Shown in pieces: positions 11,654-21,366 of a stretch of 64,000 bases of DNA. The notes under the pieces were generated by a model. The model ran no database searches. It saw only the letters and a program-made list of their open reading frames with translations, and was not told where the DNA came from. Position 1 is the stretch's first letter, and every line of letters starts with the position of its first letter. The DNA is taken from positions 189,810,440 through 189,874,439 of the forward strand of contig CM053029.1 of assembly GCA_028564925.1 (NCBI GenBank), given 5' to 3'. Position numbers and translations under genes: made by a program. This DNA comes from Lithobates sylvaticus. Taxonomy: Eukaryota > Chordata > Amphibia > Anura > Ranidae.

Positions 11654-12006
11654 TTTCATAGTTAGTAAGGTTGAATAAAGACACCAGTCCATCCAGTTCA
11701 ACCTGAGCGAGTGTCTACAACTGTGCCTATCCCTGTACATTGCACACTCACATCGGTCCCTACCCTCAAGGAGCCCACAATCCAAGGTCCCTATTCATAT
11801 ACTAGGGCCAATTTTTGGACAGAAGCCAATTAACCTACCTGCATGTCTTTGGATTGTGGGAGGAAACCGGAGTACCCGGAGGAAACCCACGCAGGCACAG
11901 GGAGAACATGCAAACTCCAGGCAGGTAGTGTCGTGGTTGGGATTTGAACCAGCGACCCTTCTTATTGCTAGGTGAGAGTGCTAACCACTACACCACTGTG
12001 CCAACC
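11652..12006 (-). mobile_element. tRNA-derived SINE inserted in the LINE
   Basis: On the minus strand the element begins with a tRNA-like head (GGTGTAGTGGTTAGCAC box-A region and GGTTCAAATCC box B). It continues with the widely conserved central segment containing GTTTGCATGTTCTCCC and GGTTTCCTCC, and ends with a tail GGTTGAACTGGATGGAC plus CAACCTTACTAACTATG. That tail matches the 3' end of the host LINE around it, the expected sign that the LINE machinery moves the SINE. A short ctttac/cttta repeat flanks the insertion. It is not a functional tRNA gene. Confidence 0.85.
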
Positions 12007-12009
12007 TTT

Positions 12010-12407
12010 ACGTCTAGAGGAAAAGATTTCATCTCCAAATACGGAAAGGTTTCTTCACAGTAAGAGCTGTGAAAATGTGGAATAGACTCCCTGCAGAGGT
12101 GGTTCTGGCCAGCTCAGTAGATTGCTTTAAGAAAGGCCTGGATACTTTCCTAAATGTACATAATATAACTGGGTACTAACACTTATAGGTAAAGTTGATC
12201 CGGGGAAAATCTGATTGCCTCTCGGGGATCAGGAAGGAATTTTTTTCCCTGCTTTAGCAAATTTGAGCATGCTCTGCTGGGGTTTTTTTTGCCTTCCTCT
12301 GGATCAACTGTGGGTATAGAATGGGGTATATGGGATTGTATGATATTTTTTTTTATTTGTGGTTGAACTGGATGGACTTGTGTCTTTTTTCAACCTAACT
12401 ACGTAAG
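12010..12407 (+). mobile_element. 3' untranslated part of the CR1/L2-type LINE
   Basis: This continues the LINE after the SINE: 'aaggtttcttcacagtaaga', 'atgtggaatagactccctgc', 'aggaaggaattttttt' and the tail 'gttgaactggatggacttgt'. The same blocks occur in reverse orientation at 29,930-30,280 and 30,680-31,040. Confidence 0.88.
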
Positions 12408-12422
12408 ATTAACAATCATCCA

Positions 12423-14985
12423 TCAAACTTTCACTTTTGAATACTTGGTTGCAAATCCTTTGCAGTCAATTACAGCCTGAAGTCTGGAACGCATAGACAT
12501 CACCAGACGCTGGGTTTCATCCCTGGTGATGCTCTGCCAGGCCTCTACTGCAACTGTCTTCAGTTCCTGCTTGTTCTTGGGGCATTTTCCCTTAACTTTT
12601 CTCTTTAGCAAGTGAAATGCATGCTCAATCAGATTCAGGTCAGGTGATTGACTTGGCCATTGCATAACATTCCACTTATTTCCCTTAAAAAACTCTTTGG
12701 TTGCTTTCGCAGTATGCTTCGGATCATTGTCCATCTGCACTGTGAAGTCCAATGAGTTCTGAAGCATTTTGCTGAATATGAGCAGATAATATTTCCTGAA
12801 AAAACTTCAGAATTCATCCTGCTGCTTGTGTCAGCAGTCACATCATCACTAAATACAAGAGAACCAGTTCCATTGGCAGCCATACATGCCCACACCATGA
12901 CACTACCACCACCATGCTTCACTGATGAGGTGGTATGCTTTGGCTCATGAGCAGTTCCTTTCCTTCTCCATACTCTTCTCTTCCCATCACTCTGGTACAA
13001 GTTGATCTTGGTCTCATCTGTCCATAGGATGTTGTTCCAGAACTGTGAAGGCTTTTTTAGATGTTGTTTGGCAAACTCTAATCTGGCCTCCCTGTTTTTG
13101 AGGCTTACCAATGGATTACATCTTGTGATGAACCCTTCTATTTTTTTTTTTTATAAATTCTTTATTTTCTTTTCACAAAGATAGTTTTACAACAATACAT
13201 CTGAATATCCGTACATCTTATCCTCTATTTAGCATCTACCCTCTTCACCACGGACATCAAAAGAAATTATATTTTCTGCCGCTGGTTTATCATTTCTTCG
13301 GATATGCCAAAAGAAAAAAAAAACACTTTGTTCTGCCCTTGTTATTTTTTTTTTTCCCCCTTAACCAGGAACGTCCCTGATTATCCTCCCTAGGAGGTCT
13401 ACCTCAACCACCAAAAATGTAATTTAAAAAAATAAATAAAATAAAAAAAGATATAAAAACACAAAAGTTATTGTACTCCCCCCCCCCCCCCCCCCCCCCG
13501 GTCACCCCCCCTCCCACGTCTAACATAGTCATTTATTAGTATGAGTTTTATTGCTTTATTTAGAGATTTTGTTCCTTATATATAATATAGGGGGACCAGA
13601 CCTCCCGATACCCATCTTCTTGCTCTCTCAACACCATGGTAAGATTTTCCATTTACTGAATTTCTGTTATTCTCCCAAACCATTGTGATCTAGTTGTGGA
13701 TGTAGTACTTTTCCAGAGAATAGGTATACAAGCTTTTGCTGCATTCAGTAAATGCCTCAGAAGTGAGTTTTTGTATTTTTCAAAAGATAGCGGAACATCA
13801 TGCAGCAGATTAGCTGCTGGATTTTCCCCCAGAGACACTTCAGTAATTTCCTTAATTGTTTCAGAGACCATCTTCCAAAATTCTTTCACCCCAGGGCATT
13901 CCCAGAATATGTGTACCAAAGTGCCCTCTGCACCCTGGCATCGCCAGCAAAGGTTAGATATTTGTGGATATATCCGGTTCAGTACCGACGGTGTTCTATA
14001 CCATCTAGTCAAAATTTTATATCCCCCTTCTTGATATTTAGTTGCCATAGATGTCTTGTGCATAAAACTGAAAACCTTGGTTTGCTGTAGCTCAGAGAAA
14101 GTTACCCCCAGGTCTCTTCCCATGCTTGTAGAAACGCTAACTCTTGTGGTGCTTTCAACTCAACCAACAGGGAGTACATAGCTGAGAGTGGATGTTTCAA
14201 TGGTTCCTCCATTATACATATTTGCTCAAATTTAGATGGTGTACGTACTACTGACAGTCACGATGTTATTGATCGGAGAAAGGCCTTCAACTATGTTCGC
14301 CTAAATGGGTCTAGCTCCCCTGAAAACTCTCGTTCAATCTCCTCACCCATCATCACATGATTATCTCTTACAAAATGTCGAAGCCTCCTGACTCCTCGTC
14401 GCCTTAAATTCCTAAACCCATGATCTATCAGACCTGGTTCAAAGCTTGGTGTGCCCAGGATTGGGATCATGGGACTTGGATACCTTGAAATCTCTGTTTT
14501 CTTAAATATCTTTTTAACAGATCGAAGCGTCGCACCTACTGTAGGGTGTCTCTTCACAACCTGAGGTATCTCAGTATTCATGAGCCATGCTATCCCCTCC
14601 AAGGGTATGATGGTCACTGCTTGCTCCACACAGATCCATGGTTTACCATTTTTCAGCGTGCACCAATCCATTACAAAGTCTTCTCTTGTTTGTTAACTTT
14701 GACACACATACACCTACCTCCTGGAGAGTGTTCTTGATCTGGCCAACTGTTGTGAAGGGTGTTTTGTTCACCAGGGAAAGAATTCTTTGGTCATCCACCA
14801 CAGTTGTTTTCCGTGGTCTTTTGGTGTTGCTGGGCTCACCGGTGCGTTCTTTCTTTTTAAGGATGTTCCAAACAGTTGATTTGGCCATACCTAATGTTTT
14901 TGCTATCTCTCTCATGGGTTTGTTTTGTTTTTTTCAGCCTAATGATGGCTTGCTTCACTGATAGTGACAGCTCTTTGGATTTCAT
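12423..14985 (-). pseudogene. Tc1 transposase, split by an L1 insertion
   Basis: The protein begins MKSKELSLSVKQAIIRLKK at 14,985 and has an N-terminal helix-turn-helix (MREIAKTLGMAKSTVWNIL, 14,858-14,915). An L1 at about 13,141-14,665 interrupts it; the catalytic half follows at 13,111-12,423. The DD34E triad is readable: WTDETKINLY (first Asp), QMDNDPKHTAKA (second Asp) and SPDLNLIEHAF (Glu). It ends KYSKVKV then stop at 12,423. The frame shifts near 12,770 and near the N-terminal Lys-rich stretch at about 14,920, so it is non-functional apart from the insertion as well. Confidence 0.9.
13141..14665 (-). mobile_element. 5'-truncated L1 (Tx1-like) inserted in Tc1 transposase
   Basis: On the minus strand the insert contains the C-terminal part of an L1 ORF2: KNGKPWICVEQ at 14,650, RWYRTPSVLNRIYPQ and the zinc knuckle CWRCQGAEGTLVHIFWECP near 13,900-14,000. 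A T run (13,141-13,153 plus strand) marks the poly-A tail. Only the last third of ORF2 is present, with frame changes. A poly-C run (13,481-13,499) lies in the 3' UTR. The interrupted Tc1 transposase resumes on both sides. Confidence 0.85.
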
Positions 14986-15165
14986 ATTGAGAGTTGACAG
15001 CAACAGAGTCCAAATTCAAATAGCACACTTGATATTACCTTGTGACCTTTTATCTGCTCCTTGTAAATGGGATAATGAGGGAATAACACACCTGGCCATG
15101 GAACAGCTGAGCAGCCAATTGTCCCATTATTTTATACAAACACAGCACATGCACATATACAAACT

Positions 15166-16645
15166 TAGTATACAATAACGCAAAAATAATAATTATTCCT
15201 GAACCCAGCGCTCAAAAAATAAAAATAATTAAATAAAATAAAAATAATAATACAAGTGCAAAAAAGAATAGCTGCTGTTATACACCTAGGGTAGGTAACA
15301 ATCAATAAAACGATATTCAATTCATATGAACCAAACATTAACAGCGCTTGATAAAATAAATTAAATCAAAATGCAGTAAATAAAAATAAATAAATATAAA
15401 AATACAATTTTAATTAAAATTAGAAATAAAATAAAAACAATGATAATAATGATAACCACCATTCAACCAATGATGGTGTGTAAATAATAATACATAGAGC
15501 AAATAAAGCTGCAGCCGTTTCTACCCATATGTGTATACAGGAAAACGCATGCAAAAATGAATGGCATGAAAAAAACAGTCCATAAATGTCCAGACTAAAA
15601 TAAAATAAAATGAACAAACAGCCAGCAAGAAGAGGAAAGTGTTGTCTGAAGTGAAGTCCACCACAGGAACGGAACAGACTGCAGTAGATTTAATCCTACA
15701 CCAGCACCGATTGCACCCCGTGCACTCCCAAGTAGATGGATGCTTACCAGAGCAAAACCAATATGAAGCCTTAACCTGGATCTCACTGCATGCACATCCT
15801 CGGACTCTTACTCCTCATAGACTCAAGATCTCATAAAGCAGGGGCGTCAACATAGAAAAATACAAATAACATGCTTGCATAGTGTTATACCTTTTATTAT
15901 GCAAAAAACTTGCCCCCACTACAGATCGCACTTACGTTAAAAAACAGTTAAATAAGCATGTCGGCAAAAAACTCCATTCAGAACAGCTGAGACTCTACCT
16001 CACCAACGATCGGCGTCATTACAATGCGGACAGCTGGATGAGACCCGGGACGAGCTCGCTGGCCTGGGAGTATAACGCTCTGACGCGTTTCGTGATTACG
16101 TCTTCAGAGAGCGCTTCAGAGAGCGCTTCAGAGAGTGCTCTATAGAGCATAATAAAAGGTATAACACTATGCAAGTGTGTTATTTGTATCTTTATATGTT
16201 GACACCCCTGCTTATGAGATCTTGAGTCTATGAGGAGTAAGAGTCAGAGGATGTGCAGGCAGTGAGATCCAGGTTAAGGCTTCATATTGGTTTTGCTCTG
16301 GTAAGCACCCATCTACTGGGGAGTGCACGGGGTGCTGGTGTAGGATTAAATCTACTGCAGTCTGTTCCGTTCCTGTGGTGGACTTCACTTCAGACAACAC
16401 TTTCCTCTTCTTGCCGGCTGTTTGTTCATTTTATTTTAGTCTGGACATTTATGGACTGTTTTTTTCATGCCATTCATTTTTGCATGAGTTTTCCTGTATA
16501 CACATATGGGTAGAAACAGCTGCAGCTTTATTTGCTCTATGTATTATTATTTACACATCATCATTGGTTGAATGGTGGTTATTATTATCATTGTTTTTAT
16601 TTTATTTCTAATTTTATTTTTATTTACTGCATTTTGATTTAAATT
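15166..16645. mobile_element. Fold-back element with 14-bp target duplication, Penelope-related candidate
   Basis: Identical 14-mers cacatatacaaact flank the insert (15,152-15,165 and 16,646-16,659), a target duplication in Tc1 terminal-repeat sequence. Long inverted arms, about 15,350-15,850 and 16,185-16,645, pair with few mismatches, which is why nearly the same peptide (RSRLRLHIGFALVS) appears on opposite strands at 15,595 and 16,253. The centre has a second inverted pair ('ataccttttattatgc' and 'cataataaaaggtat') and a decayed hammerhead-like core. About 180 bp at the left end lacks a partner. It encodes no protein. A variable-length target duplication argues for target-primed retrotransposition, not cut-and-paste. 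Confidence 0.8.
16077..16112 (-). ncRNA. Decayed hammerhead-like core at centre of fold-back element
   Basis: On the minus strand GCUCU and AGAGC (5 bp) enclose CUGAAGA (fits CUGANGA), a short CGU/ACG stem with AAUC loop, and then AAACGCGUC. The order and the ACGCGU mini stem III resemble Penelope-type hammerheads, but stem II uses the G that should begin GAAA, so at least one base appears lost. A 12-bp unit cttcagagagcg is repeated three times next to it (16,102-16,137). An active ribozyme is unlikely. Confidence 0.45.
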
Positions 16646-16872
16646 CACATATACAAACTGTTGTAATTCCTACACCGTTCACCTGATTTGTATGTAAATA
16701 CCCTCAAATTAAAGCTGAAAGTCTGCAGTTAAAGCATATCTTGTTCGTTTCATTTCAAATCCATTGTGGTGGTGTATAGAGCCAAAAAGATTAGAATTGT
16801 GTCGATGTTCCAATATTTATGGATCTGACTGTAAATTAGACCCTACAACATCAGGGAGTAAGGAAGATGAAC

Positions 16873-17102
16873 TAAAGTGGAAGTAAACCACCCCCCCCCC
16901 CCCCTATCGTTTTCAGCCAAGGAAGCTGCCATCTTTGCCTCTGTTTAATCTTCAACTGCCACGGTGCTCCACATGTGATCTGTTATGACACCAGCCATTG
17001 GATGGTTTGACTGTTTGGTTGAGAGCACAGCCAATGTGCAGTTCGCATTCACGGCATGCCTTTTTTTTTTAGACTTAAATCGATGGGTTTACTTCCGCTT
17101 TA
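16873..17102. mobile_element. MITE of the TTAA group inside the PLE
   Basis: The ends taaagtggaagtaaacc and ggtttacttccgcttta are inverted repeats. A poly-C run follows the left end. It separates PLE sequence before 16,870 from PLE coding sequence after 17,103. The full TTAA is not present on the left, so the exact target site is unclear. Confidence 0.7.
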
Positions 17103-17309
17103 AGTAATCTAGATTTTTATAGACAAAAAAATTACCCCAAGTACCCAAAGGCATTCTAAAAGGAAATCACGTAGAAATAATGGAAGGAGAGAGAGGAAGA
17201 TGAAAATCCATGGACTCTGGGAATCAAAAGAGAAATGACCGGACAAGGAGTCAAAAACACTAGAACTGGCTATGACGGACACATCCTGTGCCGTTGGGTC
17301 GGGCATAGC

Positions 17310-17609
17310 CATAAAGAGCGATCAAAAAGTTATAAATCTCTCAGACTTCAATTAAGAGGAAAGACACATTGCTCTTTTGAGTAGAGGTCTGTATTTTTCT
17401 CCGGTGGAAAAAAAATGGATCATTTTGAGATCTACAAAGATCTCAATTTATTCCTTAGGAAAGTGTATTATAGACAAATCTATACTAAAGAGAGACAGGT
17501 CACTGTAGTTGAAGAGAAAAGCATACAGGATAAGGAAGCTGTGGAACAACTCAATTCTCTACTTGAGGAATGTGGCACAGCATCAGAGGATAATGAGATC
17601 CCCCTGTAG
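17310..17609 (+). pseudogene. PLE N-terminal coding segment, second part
   Basis: The readable peptide around VINLSDFNLREDTLLLLSRG, then FEIYKDLNLFLRKVYYRQIY, is the conserved pre-RT block of Penelope-type proteins (a 'LSxxLxFxPTP ... DLxxFxRKL' pattern). The frame ends at 17,609 and the early RT motifs that should follow are absent, replaced by a non-coding insert with a hammerhead-like core. A deletion or internal recombination is the simplest explanation. Confidence 0.65.
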
Positions 17610-17649
17610 AACAACCAAGATGAAAGGCAAACCTCCTGATCAGATCTAC

Positions 17650-17680
17650 ATGAAGAAGACCATATGGGTCGAAACGCATC
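17650..17680 (+). ncRNA. Hammerhead-like motif within PLE
   Basis: The order is AUGAAGA (first base A where C is expected), one A, stem II GACC/GGUC, then GAAAC and GCAUC. This resembles the Penelope-type core, but I see no convincing stem I and the first core base is wrong. It is probably a decayed remnant of a terminal-repeat segment that replaced part of the RT. Confidence 0.3.
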
Positions 17681-17814
17681 GGGGCATCATCACAACAGAT
17701 CAATGATATGTGATGCTGTAACTTTGTGTTTATTTTCTGTAAATGTGAAATGTTTTTGGCGGTGTTCCACTTTCTGGACTCCAACTTCCCAGCCCTAGGT
17801 GCACAGAATTAGTT

Positions 17815-18158
17815 CATATTGGATCTTCTGGAACTGGCGTTGAAGAATAATTTTTTCCAATTTACAGGCACATATTACCAACAAATAAGGGTAACTGCCA
17901 TAGGGCACCCGCCTATGCCTGTCTGCACCTAGGTTGGTGGGAGAAGGAGAAGATCTACGCCTCACCTATGTACCTGGGCCACGTTCGGCTGTGGCTCAGG
18001 TACATAGACGACGTGCTGATGCTGTGGGAGGGCTCTGAGGAAGACCTTTCCCTATTTCTGGATGAGCTCAACCATTCCAGAAATATTAGGTTAACCTCTA
18101 CAGCAGACACACGAGAAATCTCTTTTCTGGATCTGCTGATCCATCTGGAAAATGGCTG
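17815..18158 (+). pseudogene. PLE reverse transcriptase, C-terminal half
   Basis: The readable segments FFQFTGTYYQQIRVTA and HPPMPVCTYVGGWEKEKIY are followed by LWLRYIDDVLMLWEGSEE, the catalytic YIDD box of Penelope-type RTs, and ISFLDLLIHLENG, a conserved downstream block. A frame change lies between the first and second part. RT fingers and motif A are missing upstream, so no active enzyme is encoded. Confidence 0.85.
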
Positions 18159-18277
18159 AGCACCCAAACTTTTAGGAAAAGTACGGCAGCAAACACACTG
18201 CTCCATGCAAGCAGTCACCACCCAAAATCCCTGATACGTGGCGTCCCAGTGGGCCACTTCCAGAGAATTAGGCGTAA

Positions 18278-19050
18278 TTGAGAGAGGCTACTCGCATCGT
18301 AAATTTGAGAAGAGCCAAAAAGATAGCAAGCAGTAAATGTAGAAACGACTTAATCAAGCCCCAGACTATACAAAAGGCTACAACAGAGGCACCTGTGAGG
18401 AATATCACCAAATTTGGTGCACAATGGAATGATTTTAATAGGATACTAAAAGAACATTGGCACATCCTTACAAGACCAAAAGACCTCTGCAATATAGTAG
18501 AATCCAGACCCCATCTTGTGGCCAAACGTGCAAGTAAACTCAATGATACCCTGGTCCAATCAGAATTCATCAAAACTAAAAGCAGAAACTGGCTAACCGA
18601 TTTGCCACAACTTAGGGGGGATATTCGATTGTGGTCACTGCAGCTATGTGGAGCGCTCTGATGTGTTCACCGATTCTGATGGTGTCCATAGATATAATAT
18701 CAATTTATTAAATGTGCTACCACTAGAGTTCTTTATCTTGTGGAATGTCCCTGTAAGAAGCTCTATGTGGGCAAAACAAAATGCTAACTATGCATCAGGA
18801 TTGGTGAACACGTTAGGAGCATTAACCAAAGAGAAGATAACCCCATTGTACAGCACTTTGCCAAGTACCATAGTGCATGTCTGGAAGGCCTAAAGGTGAA
18901 GGGCTTTTTTGCATTTAACCTCTCGACCAGAAGAGGTGATTTTGACACAAGTCTTCTGAGAAGAGAAAAAGCCTGGATCTTTAGATTAGGAAGCATGACC
19001 CCCAAGGGGTTAAACAACGAATTAAGCTTTAAAGCGTTCCTTGAACAATA
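18278..19050 (+). pseudogene. PLE linker and GIY-YIG endonuclease
   Basis: The frame at 18,278-18,661 carries the RT-thumb/linker region (FGAQWNDFNRILKEHW, LVAKRASKLNDTLVQSEF). After a cysteine-containing segment near 18,630 comes a GIY-YIG nuclease start, VECPCKKLYVGKT (about 18,738-18,776), which is read in a different frame from its neighbours. It continues as FAFNLSTRRGDFDTSLLRRE and GSMTPKGLNNELSFKAFLEQ, ending with a stop near 19,049. The nuclease provides target nicking in Penelope elements. Frame changes break it. Confidence 0.85.
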
Positions 19051-19287
19051 ATTGCCATCTTGAAATAAATTCACAGCCTAGGGAATTCTTTTAAAAGTAA
19101 GGCTAAGGTTGCTTAAATAGCCCCACCATTTAAAATATATTCCCCTATCCTTAACTAAATAATTAACTATTTTTCTTCCTTCTTTCTCTCATCATGTTCC
19201 TCTTTTTCTCACTGTATTCCCCGATAGCTATCTGTCTTAATGACAACTGATTGACATAATCAGGGATGGTATTTGGTTTCTCACTGT

Positions 19288-20142
19288 TCTTAATAATAAC
19301 CAAGTCAAAAAAACACTGAAATATTGTCTTTGGGATTTCTTTCCCCTCTATTAAGTGGCCACTAGGTGTCTCCACTGAGGCACTTCCAGATGTGACACTG
19401 TAATTGGGGATTCCCCATGCTTTAAAACAGACGTCTGGTCAGCATCTCAACGTCCTGATGAAGCGAACGTAAAGGTTCATTAAATGCATTGACGTGAGCA
19501 GAGACCACAGGGCGCCAAGCTGCATGCTGTACGCCGCTGAGCCAAGGCAATACAGAGCGCAACTCTAATACACTGAAGACATGAGACCGTGACACCGCTG
19601 GTGCCACTCTTAAGTAATCCTGTTCAAGTTCGTGAGGATTGTGACCTGTACTCTTCAAACTGGACGACAGTGAATCTATGCAGCTGTAGGAGGATAATTC
19701 CGCTGAGTGCAACTCAGAAGCTGTTATGTCAGGAATCTGACACAATTGAATCCAAATAACGCTAGATAGACTTTGTGGGTTCTGGATTTAATGAGCTTGG
19801 GCCATTAGGACACTATATCCCTCACCTATTTTCTGGCTACTTGGGATATATTCAAGGAGGACATTATTCATTACAGGTTTTAGTGCTATAATGCACTATT
19901 CCACTGGACTTATCGAATTGGGATACCACTCTAGTGAAAATCAATTGCTGTGATATCTTCCAAGGTCTCTATCCAGTTGTCTTGTACTTAATGTGATATA
20001 GCAATAGGCAATTGTGTTATCCAGCAATGTATTCATTCCCTTTGTATTGTTAAAGCCCTGGGGAATCTATCCATCAATTGATCAGTATCTGTGTTGGGAA
20101 TCAATGACACATGTAGCATACAAACAGCCCGAATGAGACAAG
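19288..20142 (+). repeat. Right terminal arm of the PLE
   Basis: This is the inverted counterpart of 7,321-8,356, sharing e.g. 'tttgggatttctttcccc' and, at the outer end, 'gcatacaaacagcccgaatg'. It carries the second hammerhead-like fold in the same direction as the PLE genes, the orientation expected for a 3' pLTR. Confidence 0.8.
19450..19495 (+). ncRNA. Hammerhead-ribozyme-like fold in right PLE arm, decayed
   Basis: Stem I ACGUC (19,450-19,454) pairs with GACGU (19,491-19,495). CUGAUGA lies at 19,455-19,461. Stem II GCGAAC pairs with GUUCAU apart from one mismatch. The GAAA element is UAAA here, followed by UGCAUU. The differences from the left copy look like CpG decay plus one core substitution, so this copy is less likely to cleave. 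Confidence 0.5.
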
Positions 20143-20560
20143 GCTACTAGGGCACTCAGCAGTCCAAACCAAGGAACCCACTCAGGGGTCCAATCATCAC
20201 TAACTACAGCAGGCTCTGCCTAAGGGCCTTCAGGGACTCTGCTTTCAGCACCTGTATAGCACACCCTACCGATCTGCAGGGCAAATATACCACTGCTCAG
20301 GGTCCTGTCCTACAGAGTACAGTGCCGTCCAACAAGGTTATAGGCTGTCCCCTTCATGTCCAGGGTAGGATCTGGGTGCTATTCCTCCGAGCATTGAAAA
20401 GCCATAGATAATGGATCTGGAAAAAGCCAATCCAAGAACCGTAGAGAAGCTAGCTACACTTTTGTGTAGAGAGTACACAGACATGACCATAACCTAATGC
20501 ACTAGCAAACAGAAGCCTTACCGAACAGGGAGAAGTTAGGCTTAGGAGGGGATTTCCTGT
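20143..20560 (-). mobile_element. Possible 5' portion of the DIRS fossil
   Basis: This lies directly beyond the PLE right arm and is not PLE sequence. The minus strand has GC-richer, coding-like composition (for example PEWVPWFGLLSALV) with breaks. Since the other side of the PLE is the Gag-like end of the DIRS fossil, the simplest reading is that the PLE split the DIRS element. This is inference from position only. Confidence 0.3.
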
Positions 20561-21344
20561 CTTTTTTGCCAGTGTCCAATTACCTGAAGGTGACAGCATA
20601 ATCCTATCATCATGGATATGAAAATGCTTTGTGTCCTATTATGTACAATTAAAAAAATTAACAGACTGTCTGGCAGGATCAATAGGTAATAAAACTATAT
20701 TACCAAGGAGATATAGAATAATAAAACAGCTGTATTAATGATAGTAAGTCAGTATTATAGATATCATATTTAAAATTGCTGAAAGTTTAAATAAAAAATC
20801 TGCTGGGTTATAAACAGTTACAACGCATGAGGTGCATGCCACCTACTGAAACACTGCCTGCAATTTACACCTTCACTGCCCAATAGTGTAGCTTTCACCA
20901 TAATTTCCTAACAGGAGACTTTTGGTTCTCCTACAAAGCAGATGCCCAGTTTCTCTGCATCGCCTCTTGTCTAAGGATTTGTAGTCAGTGAATCAAAAAA
21001 CAAAGGGTTCTTAGGAAAGGGCAGGGAAGTAAAAGGAGGATGGCTGCTATGTAGGAGAGCCACATGACTCCTGTTGGGAGTGCCGGAAGTCTAGTGAAAA
21101 GCTATATGGTCAATAAAAGTGTAAAGCATAGGCAGGAGATAGCATACACCTCCTGAAAGTTTTTCTTTAAAAATAATTCTGATTAGAACCTATGGTTTTC
21201 AGAACACAGCTGCATAAGTTCCAAGCTATACATACTTGATTAGATGATAAAAGGCTAATGCTGACTTCTTGAAAGACAATTCCCTGAAAAATAAAATGTA
21301 CACACACTTCACTATATATATTAAAAAAAAAAAAAAAAAAAAGA
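20561..21344. other. No feature recognised
   Basis: This is AT-rich intergenic sequence between the transposon nest and the end of CNOT8. I see no exon-like block. Confidence 0.4.
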
Positions 21345-21360
21345 ACAAAAAAGAAACATC

Positions 21361-21366
21361 TTTATT
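21361..21366 (-). terminator. CNOT8: Candidate polyadenylation signal of CNOT8
   Basis: AATAAA on the minus strand is followed within 15-40 bases by a long T/GT-rich stretch, the usual arrangement of a cleavage and polyadenylation site. The sequence just before it (TATTTATGTTTTTAAATTTG) looks like terminal 3' UTR. Confidence 0.5.

Larger units (their letters stand above)
8916..12407 (+). mobile_element. CR1/L2-type LINE inserted in the Tc1
   Basis: The LINE lies between Tc1 sequence ending 'gggacag' and Tc1 sequence resuming 'attaacaatc'. It carries an apurinic endonuclease domain (about 9,059-9,700), a reverse transcriptase (10,316-11,653) and a 3' tail of the CR1/L2 kind ('gaactggatggacttgtgtc' then 'ttcaacctaacta'). 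ORF1 is absent, so it is 5'-truncated or lacks the first ORF. A SINE (11,652-12,006) interrupts its 3' part. Related truncated tails lie at 29,925-31,040 (minus) and 36,880-37,430 (plus). Confidence 0.9.
8693..16831 (-). mobile_element. Tc1-like DNA transposon, interrupted by three insertions
   Basis: Both ends carry an inverted repeat of about 190-225 bp beginning (c/g)agtcaggtccataaatattgg, flanked by the Tc1/mariner TA target duplication (8,691-8,692 and 16,832-16,833). The transposase lies on the minus strand (14,985 to 12,423). Removing the three inserts (CR1 at 8,916-12,407, L1 at about 13,141-14,665, fold-back element at 15,166-16,645) leaves about 1.6 kb, the normal Tc1 size. It sits inside the Penelope-like element. 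The coding region is broken by the insertions. Confidence 0.92.
7321..20142 (+). mobile_element. Penelope-like element (PLE) with inverted terminal arms, heavily interrupted
   Basis: The element is bounded by long inverted arms (7,321-8,356 and 19,288-20,142). Coding remnants on the plus strand, in Penelope order, are: N-terminal region (8,366-8,690, continued at 17,310-17,609), the last part of the reverse transcriptase (17,815-18,158) and a linker plus GIY-YIG endonuclease (18,278-19,050). RT with a C-terminal GIY-YIG nuclease is diagnostic of Penelope-like elements. The coding part is split by a Tc1 transposon (8,693-16,831) and a MITE (16,873-17,102), and the central RT is missing, so the copy is dead. 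It appears to have landed in the DIRS fossil; I see no clear target duplication. Confidence 0.85.

Noticed and set aside
11940-12004. tRNA gene
   Set aside because: Box A and B text is present, but it is the head of a SINE with a SINE body and LINE-derived tail, and the acceptor stem is not intact.
15595-16513. Similar peptides on opposite strands as a duplicated gene
   Set aside because: They are the two arms of the fold-back element; frames are incidental and the nucleotide palindrome extends beyond them.
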